Source: Galeruca laticollis | Taxonomy: Eukaryota; Arthropoda; Insecta; Coleoptera; Chrysomelidae | NCBI GenBank assembly: GCA_963921935.1 | Contig: OY998175.1 | Coordinates: forward strand, 174,131,262-174,195,261 | Reading direction: 5' to 3' | Length of the DNA: 64,000 nt | In this document: positions 31,350 to 41,429 of the stretch, piece by piece | Numbering within the stretch: the first letter of the stretch is position 1 | Layout: each line of letters starts with the position of its first letter | The notes under the pieces: generated by a model | The model's database searches: none | Told to the model about the DNA's origin: nothing | Seen by the model: only the letters and a program-made list of their open reading frames with translations | Position numbers and translations under genes: made by a program

Positions 31350-31375
31350 TTACTCCCTCCTTGAGAGGAAGTTCC
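31350..31375 (-). promoter_or_regulatory. Polypurine tract of the Gypsy element
   Basis: On the minus strand CCTCTCAAGGAGGGAGTAA immediately precedes the LTR start TGTTAAG, the expected position for plus-strand priming. Confidence 0.6.
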
Positions 31376-31699
31376 TCGTGGTACTTCTGTGTAGCCGGTA
31401 CTGGATGTTTAGATCGGCAACTGTACCCATTTCTACACTTTCCGGTCGTATGGAAATAACAGGGCACTACTTCATTGGGTAGTGATAACGGGGGTATAGC
31501 TGCAAACTAATATGTGGACACCGGTACCTTGAAAGATCACCTCTATCAAGTTCCAGATGACTCGCCAATCAAACTGGTTGCTTCCTATCCTAGGCATTGC
31601 TAGGTGAGTCGATGTTAAAATTCGTTTGTGTTTACTAGGTAGAAAACGTACCGCGAATTTTGTTTGAGTCTCAGTGTCTTGCCAGGAGCTGGAATCTGA

Positions 31700-33000
31700 T
31701 CTTCAAGTTTTGCAAAGTGCCCAAACTTTTTTCGAAAGACGGTTGCCACCCTCCTGCTTGTTTGCTACTGGCGGAGATGTTATGTGCCAGTGAATACTCT
31801 TCCGGGAGTCTGAACAAATCTGGTCTTTGATCTGTAGTGACTCCGTATCTAGCTTTTCCGGTTCCTCCATATGCGCCAATAAATTATTCGAAGGCTGGGT
31901 CATACTCTTGTTGTATATTGTTCACTCCTTCCTCGTTGTTATGGTCTCCTTCGAATAGAGCTAGTCGGTTTTGGGGGACTACTCTCGGTTTTCCATTGGA
32001 GATCTTGCTTATGCGATAGATGGCGTCGTTGATCCTTTTCTTGATTAAGTACGGACTTTCCCATGATATCTGTAATTTTGGAGAAGATTCTTTTCTCCTC
32101 GTCGGGTTATGTAACCATACTTTCACTCCTTTTTTGAAACTGCCTGTAACCCGCGTGTCGTACCCTCTTTTATTCTGTCCCTGGCAACTTTAAGATTCTT
32201 TCGAACCAATTCGCCATTCCTTTTCATAATTGGATCGCATAATCTTCACTTGGTAAATCTTCGCCAGGTCAAGACCAAATTCCAGGTCACTAGGAAGCCT
32301 CATTTCACAACCAAACAGGATTTTCGCCCGTGTACTCATTTATCGCAGATCTATAAGCCAACGCAAATAGGGAGAGATACTTGTCCCAGTTTTTTTGGTG
32401 GCTATAAACTACTTTAGATAGGTATTCAGTCTCTCGACCATTCCCTCTGACTGTGGGTGCAATGCTGTTGTCCTGGTCTTCTTCATTCCCAGCTAGTTAC
32501 ATATTTCCTGGAATAACTGGTTCTCGAAATTTCTTCCTTGATCGCTGTGGACTCCCAAGGGTACTCCATACCGACTGATACATTCTTTCACTATCACATC
32601 CGCGATAGTTGTGGTCTCTTGACTCGGAATCGCGTAAATTTTCACCCACTTTGTGAAATAATCCATTACAACCAGAATATATTCACCACCATTTTCTGTC
32701 GTCGGAAAATGGTCCAGTGATATCTAAAGCAATCCTTTCTAAAGGGCTTCCAACATTATATTGTTTCATGAGTGCCAATATTTCGCAGTGTGCATTTCTT
32801 ACATCAGTCCTTCCATCGTCGGAGATTTTCACGCCCAGATGACCTCCTGAGGAACTGTCGTGTAACTTCCTCAGTACCTCAGCTAGTCGTGTTCTCGGTA
32901 TAACTCGCTGCCTTCTCTTCTCGGAACCATCATCATTTTCAAGGATTCTTTTCAACAGGACTTTTTCCAGAGCAAGGGAGTTCCACAAAGCCCAATATGA
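31700..33000 (-). pseudogene. Gypsy integrase region, broken
   Basis: Minus-strand frames show a zinc-binding-like KLHDSSSGGHLGVKI (about 32,860), then ERIALDITGPF (about 32,720), the start of the catalytic core. The C-terminal segment KVWLHNPTRRKESSPKLQ and NDAIYRISKISNGK (32,126-31,990) follows. The latter two segments have a homologous copy on the plus strand at 49,130-49,290. Core residues between 32,130 and 32,680 are frameshifted. The protein is inactive. Confidence 0.75.
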
Positions 33001-33099
33001 GTGTCGGTGAAAATCTTGGCACTTCTTGCCAGATAGGTCGCCGATTTTCTTCCGTCCATCTTTAAGCGAAGATCATTCTCCTGATCTTCTCTGATCCTA

Positions 33100-33745
33100 G
33101 TGGGTGATCATTCTTGGTTGACGTTTAGTATAGTAGTCATTGAAACTGCAGCTTCCTTAGATTCCGTCTTGTTGCAGTGGGAACAGTCTGCTAGGCACGG
33201 CGATCTAGACAGGGAGTCGGCATTTCGGTGACTCACACCAGCTCGATGTTCGATGTTGAAATCGTACTCTTGAAGTCGTTCAATACATTGAGCAATGCGG
33301 CTCTCGGGATTCTTGAGCCTCCATCAACCACTTGAGTGCTGCATTATCAGTCCGGATTAAGAACTTCCTTCCATAGAGATACTGATAAAAGTGTTCCACG
33401 GACTTCACTACCGCCAAAAGTTATCTTCTTGTGATGCAGTAGTTTTGTTCAGGTTTGGAGTGGACTTTACTGAGATATCTCAGCACTCTTTCTTACCTTC
33501 CTTGGAGCTGTGAAAGCACTCCTGTAATTCCTACGTTGCTTGCATCAGTGTCATGAATAAGGGTTATGGTTATCCTAATGTCGGCGCCGTGGTTAAATGT
33601 CATTACAAGGTTTCAAAAAAAGCCGTTTGACAGTCTTGGTCCCAGTGAAAAGCTCTTGTTTCTTCTGTGAGTCGAGTGAGTGGCATGGCAATATCTCCAA
33701 ACTTCCTGATAAATCTTCGGTAGTATGTGAAAAGTCCAAGGAAAC
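33100..33745 (-). pseudogene. Gypsy RT-RNase H connection, broken
   Basis: Directly beyond the small insertion, a minus-strand frame reads FLGLFTYYRRFIRKFGDIAM then PLTRLTEETRAFHW, the conserved end of Gypsy RT leading into RNase H. A different frame gives the ORF at 33,593-33,799, which is a shadow that also runs into the insertion. Farther left, degraded RNase H sequence continues to about 33,100. Confidence 0.7.
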
Positions 33746-33748
33746 TAC

Positions 33749-33895
33749 AAATTTGATGAAATTAACTGTCTCGACCCTTACTTCGTGGAATGTGCTCATA
33801 TTAGTGTTTTTAAATGAAACTCACAGTTTCTAGTTAATTCCACAATATAATAAAAGTTATTGAAAATTCTAAAAAATTGACAATTGTTTCGATAA
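33749..33895. mobile_element. Small dispersed repeat M, copy 3, with 11-bp flanks
   Basis: Flanked on both sides by CAAATTTGATG, an 11-bp direct repeat. Contains GTCTCGACCCTTACTTCGTG and GAAACTCACAGTTTCTAGTT, matching the copy at 25.0-25.2 kb. It interrupts the Gypsy RT frame. Reading across it with one copy of the repeat removed leaves the frame uninterrupted, which is strong evidence that this is an insertion made after the Gypsy element arrived. Confidence 0.75.
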
Positions 33896-33896
33896 A

Positions 33897-34600
33897 TCAA
33901 ATTTGATGTTTGTGGGTTAGTTGCGGCCATTGCTGAATGGAAGCAATTTTTACTGGATCCACCGCCACTCCTTCATTTCTCACTATATGATCCAGATAGT
34001 TGACTCGGTTTTGGAATTGCTGAAATTTCTTAGGTTCTAACATGAGCTGGGCAGCAAGGAGTCGTTTGAATACATCTTCCAAATTCTTCAGGTGTCAAAT
34101 GTCTTTCCTAGTACTTCGATGTCGTCCAAATAAAGCAGATGTGTCGTCCAAGATAAGTCTCTCAAGTCATTTTCCGTGAGTCTTTCAAATGTCGCGGACG
34201 TACTACAGAGGCCGAATGGTATGACGATGAATTGCCATTATCCAGATCCGGTAGTGAAATCAGTCTTCTCTTTGTCTTCTAGATCCATTTCTACTTGTCA
34301 TTAACCAGACTTCAGGTCCCAGGCGGAAAACAGTTTGCTGTCGACCAAAGTTTCTAGCATACGGTCGATTGGAGGCAGAGGAGAGTTGTCTTTCTTCGTC
34401 ACGTTATTAATCTGGAGATAATCCACGCAGAATCCGTAGTTCCTTTCATTTTCTTGTTGAGCACTACTGGACTAGTAGATGGTTCTATTTCTTTCTCTTC
34501 TTCCAACTCTCGAATTATTCTTTCAACTTCCTCTCTCTTCGCTCGTGGTAGTCTTCGATCTGATTGCCTAACTGGCTTTGCATCAACAGTATCGATTTTG
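33897..34600 (-). pseudogene. Gypsy reverse transcriptase domain, broken
   Basis: Minus-strand motifs in order: DYLQINNVTKKDNSPLPP (about 34,420), ETLVDSKLFSAWDLKSG (about 34,350), the catalytic YLDD box (34,121-34,132), and VFKRLLAAQLMLEPKKFQQF then VNYLDHIVRNEGVAVDPVKI (34,075-33,930). The YLDD residues are intact, but stops and frameshifts lie on either side of them. The domain is cut by repeat M copy 3 just before the FLGL motif. Confidence 0.8.
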
Positions 34601-34929
34601 TAATTGACGGCTGATGTTCTACCAGTTTTACCGATGATGCAAGAGAAATTCTCTCATTTGCCTTTTCTCAGCTCGATTCAAGCAATGGCCAGCTACTGAT
34701 AACATCATTGATGCGCAGGACTCTATTCTGATTTTCTTGTTGGTAATTGGGTAATCGTTCACGTTTATCACACGTACTGAGATTTCCTTCGCCGCCGTAA
34801 CCAATCCTTTTCCAATTAGTACTCCTCTGCCAACTTCTTTGTCGTGGTTCCACGGCTCCATCATAACCGGTGTACCTTCTTCCATGATTCCCTGTAGCTG
34901 TGCTGCTATCATGGCTTTGCTTCATGCAG

Positions 34930-35290
34930 GTAGAACAGTATCTTCCCGTATAGCTACCATCACCGTGCTGCCTTCATATGGATGAAGTAATACTTCTTCG
35001 GAATCTACTTTAATGGTTCTATTTCGAAAGTCTGACTGGAAACCACGTATATTCATTACCTCCATTCCCAGTATCGAGCCTTCTCCGATGTCAGCTACTC
35101 CAATTCCCAATTGGATTTGTGCCTCTCCGTGAATGTTGGTACCCTCACTTGTGGAAGTTCACAGTCGCAGTTTCGTTGGTAGAAGGTTTACTTGGATGTT
35201 ATTATATCTGGCCGTATAATGGTTCTAGCTGCTCCAGTGTCTACCAACAGAGTATATTTCTTGCCATTCACTTCGCCATCCACATATAAA
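34930..35290 (-). pseudogene. Gypsy aspartic protease region
   Basis: A minus-strand frame contains LLVDTGAARTIIRPDIIT near 35,250-35,200, with the DTG active-site triad. IGVADIGEGSILGMEVM (35,110-35,050) follows, corresponding to the ILGMD strand of retroviral-type proteases with D changed to E. The order after Gag and before RT is as expected. Confidence 0.7.
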
Positions 35291-35299
35291 CTGTCCTTG

Positions 35300-36060
35300 T
35301 AACATCTGAAAGAAGCTATCAGTATGAGAGTGTCTTTGGAACGATCCTGGTCCTGGTTCTAACTTTGTTATATCCCGAATCCTTTGTGACTGCTCCATAT
35401 CCAAGAACAGCAGTTAATGCATCGACCAATGTGTTTTAGTGGGCCAAACGAAGCGTCTGCATATCGGGGTCATGTCAGCCATCAATAAAAGCCGCCTTGA
35501 TGCCCAGTCATTCCATCGTGTTATTTAGTGCTGATCTATAAGAAAATCGAACTAGTCGGGCAATATCCACTTCATACTCTTGAAGGATTTGATCACGTTT
35601 TTGCCTTCGGATTTTCAGCTGGGATTGGTACAAATGTTCTAGATGTTCGTGACTATATCGCATGTCCATATGTCCAACCTTTTCTTCAGCTGTTCGAAGT
35701 TTTCCGTTGCCTCAAGTGTTATCGTCTAAAGTACATCTAAGGCATCTCCCCGTAGCGCGATGGTTGAGTGCACTGCTTTCTTGCTATTGGACCAATTATT
35801 TACCCTACTTCAAACTGTTTTACATGTCTGGTCCACGACGCCTTACCGTCAAACGGTGTAGCTACGACTCGGGCAAAACAGCCAATATCTTCTACCTTAA
35901 GAAGTATTTCTGGCTTTCAAGGTTTTATTTGTTGGATTTTCTGTACTTCTGCTGGCGTGTCTTGTTCTTAAATCTGTCAACTCCTTGATTTTCTCGTCCA
36001 TTTTTGTCATTTTATTTTCATTTCCTCCTCCATCGTTGTCATCTTATTCTTGATATCGAT
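35300..36060 (-). pseudogene. Gypsy Gag region, broken
   Basis: Minus-strand pieces include LQEYEVDIARLVRFSYRSAL and NTMEWLGIKAAFIDG (35,560-35,480), then LRLAHxNTLVDALTAVLGYG. These follow the retrotrans_gag pattern of L-x-x-Y-x-x-D-I-x-R-L...F-x-x-G-I...A-L-x-x-A. Upstream sequence is coiled-coil-like and interrupted by a palindromic insertion at 36,065-36,234. Confidence 0.6.
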
Positions 36061-36064
36061 TTTA

Positions 36065-36234
36065 GGTCTGTTTCAAATGACACGAAAACCGTACAATTTA
36101 CGATACAAATCCAGTTGACCGGCTGATTAGTGAATTTAATGTCAAAGACTTATTATATTCAATATTCACTAATCAGCAGGTCAACTGGATTTGTATCGTA
36201 AATTGTATGGTTTTCGTGTCAGTAGGAACAGACC
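36065..36234. mobile_element. Palindromic insertion inside Gypsy 5' region
   Basis: The left arm GGTCTGTTTCAAATGACACG ... GCTGATTAGTGAAT (36,065-36,135) mirrors the right arm ATTCACTAATCAGCAGGTCA ... AGTAGGAACAGACC (36,163-36,234). Arms are about 70 bp, the loop about 27 bp, and there is no ORF. It sits between sequences typical of the Gypsy leader/Gag region, so it post-dates the Gypsy insertion. It is probably a MITE. Confidence 0.75.
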
Positions 36235-36517
36235 TGTAATTTTCTCGTTCATAGTTGTCATATTATTGTCGATATTCGATTTTAGAGACGATATTTTATT
36301 TTCGACGTCATTTTTCAAGATATTGGCAGAAATAACGTTCTTCAAAGTTGATATCTTCTCTTCCTTGGCAGAAATTGACGAGATTAAGCTGACAGCCTCG
36401 TCTTTGAATGGAAATGTTTCCGTATTTCATTTTCCAGCGACATTTTGAGTGTTGCTACTTATTTATTAATTTTTCTTTCCGGACGTTGGCCATATTTACT
36501 TAACTATTTATTTATAT

Positions 36518-36537
36518 TACCCCACACCTGACACCAA
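36518..36537 (-). promoter_or_regulatory. Primer-binding site of the Gypsy element
   Basis: On the minus strand TTGGTGTCAGGTGTGGGG directly follows the LTR end CATTACA. TGGTGTCAGAAGTGGGA is the form I remember for tRNA-Trp-primed Gypsy elements. Two or three mismatches are present. Confidence 0.65.
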
Positions 36538-36927
36538 TGTAATGTTTTTCTTATTTATTTAAATAGTTTATATCAAAACGGGTGGGATAAATATATACAG
36601 ATGGTATATCCACTTACGTAATTCATTTATACACTTAACTATACACTAATTTATCTTAAATATACGACAATAAATTTTAAACTAAACTCACCGCTCATAG
36701 GTAGTCGCTTATATATTAGAAACACGTTCTGGAATATTCGGATTCCCGAAACTTCTAGTCGCGGCTCCCAACAAACAATCGACCTTCTTAGAAATGTCTA
36801 TAAAAACAATTACAGAAAAAATAGTCCTTCCCAGAAATCGCTCGGCTCCCGCCAAAATTTTGATTTTTAGATATCGTATTAGATAGAGTCGGATTCAGGG
36901 TGTACGTCAGTATGCGATTTCTTAACA
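36538..36927 (-). repeat. 5' LTR of Gypsy element (390 bp)
   Basis: Outer boundary CTTAACA followed by ATAT, inner boundary TGTAATGTTTTTC next to the PBS. Matches the LTR at 30,891-31,349 with substitutions and deletions. Confidence 0.82.
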
Positions 36928-37420
36928 ATATTTCTTCAACAAGTTACGTTTGTGTTTCAGAATCTGCAGAAGTTCCCAGTTAATCCAGGGTTTTTGTTTG
37001 TTACGGTATGCTCTTCGTTCGGTAGTGTCCTCCTTGAGACATTGAGACTGAAATGTGTTCCACATTTATATGCAATTGTTATAGTCAAATAAAACTTCAT
37101 CCCACTCAATTTAAGAAAAATAATGGTTGACTTAGGCGTAATATGTTGACTTAAGTATCGAATAGTTAAGTCCCGGGAAGGAGTAGGTTCAGTTGAATTT
37201 TTGCCGTTAACACAGCGTGATCGGATTTTCCTACAGTTGCCCACAATTTATGTTTGGAAGATGAATATATTAAATTCATCAATATATCAGAATAACTTCC
37301 AAAAAATCTGATAGGTATTGTCAAAACTTCCCTAAAATCAAATGAATATATGATTTAAAAAAATATCTGGTATCAAGAGACTACTAAAAGCTTTTGTTAA
37401 ATCACATATGTGAAATCAAA
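36928..37420 (-). pseudogene. Jockey-like LINE endonuclease end, 5' part
   Basis: Minus-strand frames carry SSSKHKLWATVGKSDHAVLT (about 37,260-37,205), whose SDH is the last motif of APE-type LINE endonucleases. KPWINWELLQILKHKRNLL (about 36,990-36,935) follows, the typical linker between endonuclease and RT. The text resumes at 30,890 on the other side of the Gypsy element with QTHRRFSNRLKQ, so both fragments are one LINE copy broken by that insertion. Confidence 0.75.
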
Positions 37421-37429
37421 AGCTAGAAT

Positions 37430-38560
37430 CCTGTGAATTTCGAAAATATTACTCTCTATAAAAGAATCGCAATCATATCATGTTATATAACAAAGCAGTA
37501 AAATATTGTATTGTCTACAAATTCCAAAATTTGAAAATAATTTTGTTAGTTTATGCATGGCAACTGATTTAAAATCCTTTATCGCTCTTTGCATCATATC
37601 TACTTTAATTTTGATGAAGTTTTAAATATAATTCAATACCTAGTATTGATAAATAAAAAATGTTAAATTACTTCCGTAACCAATAATTACGTACACGGAA
37701 ACAAACGTCACATCTTTGATATTTATTCTGCTTTATTTTAAATCCGCCTTTGATACCAAATATTATTCATGGAAGGTCTTCTAGACACGAGCAGCATATT
37801 TATCAAGAGAATCCTTATAATTAGGATGTTAGACAGAGGATAATTCTCATTTTCTAAAAAAAACAATTTGAAACCCATCAAAGTAGCAGATAAATGAATT
37901 ACTCCATTTTAGGAAAACCGTGCACAATTTTGATGGAATTTTTATTTCATTTATTGATACAGAGGACTATGATTTCGGATTTCCGTTCAACTGATATATC
38001 CTATAAATCAAAAGGTTTGCACAAGTTTCACGCAAAATCACAGGTAACGGTAGTTGCCGAGTGACGCAAGTACACCCCCACAAGTGGAGTTATAACCAAA
38101 ATAAGTGAATCCTCTAATTTTTGTTTCGTTTTTTTTCAATTTTTCTTTCAACTTATAAGTCGCTCAATTTCATTCGTTTCATGGACAATATGCGAGAAAA
38201 ATCGATTTTTGGTGAAAATATCAATTAATTTTTAACGTTTCAAGGACAAAATGTGAGAAAAATTATTTTTTGGCTTGCAAAAAGAAATAAAATGAAGAGG
38301 CTAGAACTTAGGGATAAAACATGAAATTCTGTAGCCGTAGAATATACAAAAATAAATGGAATTTCCTTATTCACCCAAAAAGTATGTGAAGAGTGCGAAA
38401 AAAGTGAATTTTTTTTATTTCAAATGAAAAAATGCGGTGGGTCGAATATCGATATTGTAAAAAAATCTCCGAGTATTCATTTCCACTCAAGATACCTAAG
38501 AAAGCATAAAAATACGTTATAAAACAAAATAAATGGAACGATGAAATAAAACCATTCAAA
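37430..38560. other. No gene; weak repeat similarity
   Basis: AT-rich. The stretch GTTGCCGAGTGACGCAAGTACACCCCCA-like at about 38,050-38,090 has a relative at about 40,640-40,675 (GTTGCCGAGTCTCGCAAGTA, CACCCCCA). A GTTATAACCAAAATAAG segment resembles one at 45,080. These suggest an old dispersed repeat without visible ends. Confidence 0.35.
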
Positions 38561-38570
38561 CGGTTTAAAA

Positions 38571-39550
38571 CTTCAGTAAGTTTGAACTAATGTTCAATTT
38601 GAACTTGTGACGCGTTTCGCTAACACAGTAGATTTATCAAACGAGTGATGGTGTAATAAAAAAAATTATTTGAAAAAGATGATAACTTCTAAATATTGTT
38701 CACTCCATCCTTAACTTTCTGTTAAAAACTCAACGGAATAAATTAATAATTTTCAAGATATATAACTAAATTATAATTCTAAATTCATATCGTTCGATGT
38801 AACAAATCTATTCCCTAGTATACCTCCTAAAGAAACTATAACTCTTGTTGATAACTTGCCCACTTATAATAATATCAATCCTATAATTTACTCTGATATC
38901 ATAACTTTATTAAAAGTGTGTTTAAATCAATTATTTTCATTTCAATGGAGAGGCATAACAGTAAAGATAGTCATATTATGGGCAATCCCCTCAGCTCGCT
39001 ACTAGGGGAAATTATAGCTAATATAGAAAAAATAATTAATAAATACCTCCTTAGTAAATAAATTATGCACTTGCACCGATATGTGGACGACATTAGATAG
39101 CTTCATTTTTAACAATAACTCAATGCATAATAATAACAAATTTACCATAGAACTTGAACAAAATAAGTCTAATTGGTAATGTGGTAACAACAACTGTATT
39201 AAAATTTAGATATATCAGTAGGACTTTAGAAAATTTGAAAACTCGGATTTCAGAACAAAAATGTAACTATGACAACAAAAAATCATATTCTTACTATTCA
39301 AATCAATTATTAGAATACCAACATTCTTTCGACCCAAATTTTGAAGTTTTACATTCAGAAACTAAATCCTTTAAATAAAATTTTTGTAGTGAATTTATTC
39401 AATACTTTAGTTAATATTCATAGAATTCCGTATTTATGCACTGTATAAATTGATTATACTTTCACTCATTCGATGAAGCTACTGCGATAGCGAAACACGT
39501 CACAAGTTTATATTGAACAATAGTTCAAATATAATGAAATTTTAAACAAA
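38571..39550 (+). mobile_element. Penelope-like element remnant with inverted ends
   Basis: The left end carries AACTTGTGACGCGTTTCGCT (about 38,600) and the right end AGCGAAACACGTCACAAGTT (about 39,493-39,512) in inverse orientation. Flanking matches include CGTTTGATAAATCTAC/CATTCGATGAAGCTACTG-like blocks. Inverted or mixed-orientation terminal repeats with GCGAAACG-type words are common in PLEs. An RT relic lies between. Without a GIY-YIG domain the copy is internally deleted. Confidence 0.6.
38930..39378 (+). pseudogene. PLE reverse transcriptase relic
   Basis: Plus-strand frames show IMGNPLSSLLGEIIANIEKI (about 38,976-39,035), the G-x-P-L-S-x-x-L-A-x-I motif of PLE RTs. LHRYVDDI (about 39,070-39,095), the catalytic YVDD box, and NNNKFTIELEQNKSNW (about 39,130-39,178) follow. 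A TAA lies between the first two and the third is in a shifted frame. ORF 39,154-39,378 is a partly shifted continuation. Catalytic residues remain, but the frame does not. Confidence 0.7.
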
Positions 39551-39818
39551 TTAAATTGTTTCATTTCATCATTCAGAATGGATCTTCATCAAGTAAAAGC
39601 CTCATCTATACAAAATAAATGGAAATTATGCGATGCATAAAAGAGAGTAATGTTTATATGGCGCGCACAAATCCATGTCTAATGTCTTTGATGGACCACC
39701 TACTTGTCAAAGTAATTTCCAACGAAAATAATACAAAAGGTGGATTTGAAATCTACTAATTCATAAAAGAAGGCAGCAGCATCGCTAAAAAGCAATATTA
39801 ATTTCTATTCAGAAGTAT

Positions 39819-40214
39819 ATGAACGTTGCTAATATAGAACTAGGATACGTGAAACGTATTAAATGGTTTACATTACAATCCGCGGCGAATTCACTCACAC
39901 ACTACACAGACTTTGGACGAATGAATAAAATGGACTCAGCATTGCAACACATACTACACGAGGAATTAGGAAGCCAACTCAAGGACGGTTTCTTAAGCGA
40001 GGTTCTGACCAGGAGGTTTCACTTAATCAATCTCACTGATTCATTTTTAATGAAAATAATAATGAACGGCATTTGTTCACACGGTTCATGTTTTGCTGAA
40101 TACATCATTGTCCAGAAATGCATCAATTTGCTCTTTCCTTTGTTATTATTAAGACTTATTCAATGTTTATTGACAAATGAAACGTTTAAAGATAATTTAA
40201 TCACGTATTTATAA
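39819..40214 (+). CDS. Unrecognised 131-codon ORF
   Basis: The longest open frame in 39.6-41.3 kb, starting MNVANIELGYVKRIK and ending NETFKDNLITYL. Residues 85-120 are hydrophobic (CINLLFPLLLLRLIQCLL), and the rest is mixed with no catalytic or metal-binding motif that I recognise. No promoter, splice site or homologous neighbour was seen. It could be a fragment of an unknown transposon, an exon or chance. No function is proposed. Confidence 0.25.
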   Translation: MNVANIELGYVKRIKWFTLQSAANSLTHYTDFGRMNKMDSALQHILHEELGSQLKDGFLSEVLTRRFHLINLTDSFLMKIIMNGICSHGSCFAEYIIVQKCINLLFPLLLLRLIQCLLTNETFKDNLITYL

Positions 40215-40262
40215 ACAAAACTATATGTTTCATACATTATAAATTCGGCATACATTTTTTTA

Positions 40263-40393
40263 CCTTTAATTCTAATTCAAGAAAAGAGATTTATTATATT
40301 AAAAAGTATAAGATTGAAATTCATACTAAATTATATTTCATAATTTATACCTTTTAGTATAATAAATCTCCTTTCTTGAATTAGATTTAAAGA
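40263..40393. mobile_element. Hairpin module, arms about 47 bp
   Basis: CTTTAATTCTAATTCAAGAA ... TATTAAAAAGTATA (40,263-40,310) mirrors TATACCTTTTAGTATAATAA ... TTGAATTAGATTTAAAG (40,347-40,393), with a 36-bp loop. It is probably a small MITE. No TA tract is adjacent. Confidence 0.65.
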
Positions 40394-41429
40394 TAAATAA
40401 ATTGTGACGTGCATTTATAATATATGAAGTTTAGTGGGTATTACTTTGCGCTTGAATTTTAAATTTACTAATTGCGATTGTGGAAATTACGTACTAATTA
40501 CGACTCAGTCACAGTCACTATTTGTTATGATAGAACTTACCAATTACTGTATATAACTATCGATACCCATTTATAAACCTAAGCAGATTCTATTTATTAT
40601 CAATTTCTATTAATAAATTGAATACAGTACACAGGCCCCTGCAGTTGCCGAGTCTCGCAAGTACACCCCCATGAACAGCACCACAATGAAAATGCTCAAT
40701 ACAAACTTATCTCAAGCCATGAAAAGTCACCCTATCATATACAGTAATTTTTTGTTCGTACAAAATGTCAATTTTCATTTGGCCGAAAAAATAGGAACGT
40801 GTTCACTAGGGTGATGCTTAAAAATGAAAGTTAAAAAAGTCAACGGTTCACCCTACCATTTTGATCACTCATATGTAAAATGGAATTAACTTAAATTTTG
40901 TTGGATTTCATTAAGTTCCCTTCACTCTACCAGCCCCCTCCCCCAACAACTTGAGGAGTCTGGTCAGTGTAGTGGCTGTCTATTATCAGTGCAGGTATGT
41001 GCAGTTAGTCTAGCCTTCAAAACTATTTCGCTTATATTATGAAGAGTAATTTATTTTCTGTGTTTTTTACAGTGCATCTAATAAGTTTCGCAAGTAAGAG
41101 TTTTCATTTGTGGGAATTATAAACAATAAACTATATAATGAATAAATAAATTTGAATAGACTGGAAGGTTATATTACTTGTTTTGGCTGTTTTTAACAGA
41201 CTTCAGATTAATGTATTTAGGCCTGGGACTCTCAATTTTTGGTTTTCATAATTTTAATACTGTTATTAATGGAAAATTTTGAAGTGCCTGTAGTTTCTAC
41301 AAGAAAACAGACGGAAATATGGCTAGTAGGTTAAATTTCTCAAACATTAAATCACACCAAACTACCTTCTAAACGTGAAACTCTTTCTGTATTTTTTATT
41401 GCAAAGAACAAGAAAAGCGAATAATCCGT

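Larger units (their letters stand above)
30891..36927 (-). mobile_element. Gypsy LTR retrotransposon, complete but decayed
   Basis: LTRs at 30,891-31,349 and 36,538-36,927 are direct repeats sharing GGCTCCCAACAAACAATCGA, CTTCTTAGAAATGTCTATAA and the edge CGATTTCTTAACA. On the coding (minus) strand they run TGTTAAG...ACA. A PBS-like TTGGTGTCAGGTGTGGGG adjoins the 5' LTR and a purine run AAGGAGGGAG adjoins the 3' LTR. ATAT flanks both ends as a target duplication. Internal order on the minus strand is Gag, protease, RT, RNase H, integrase, with many stops. The PBS resembles that of the tRNA-Trp-primed CsRn1-like group as I recall it. The element split a jockey-like LINE. Confidence 0.85.
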
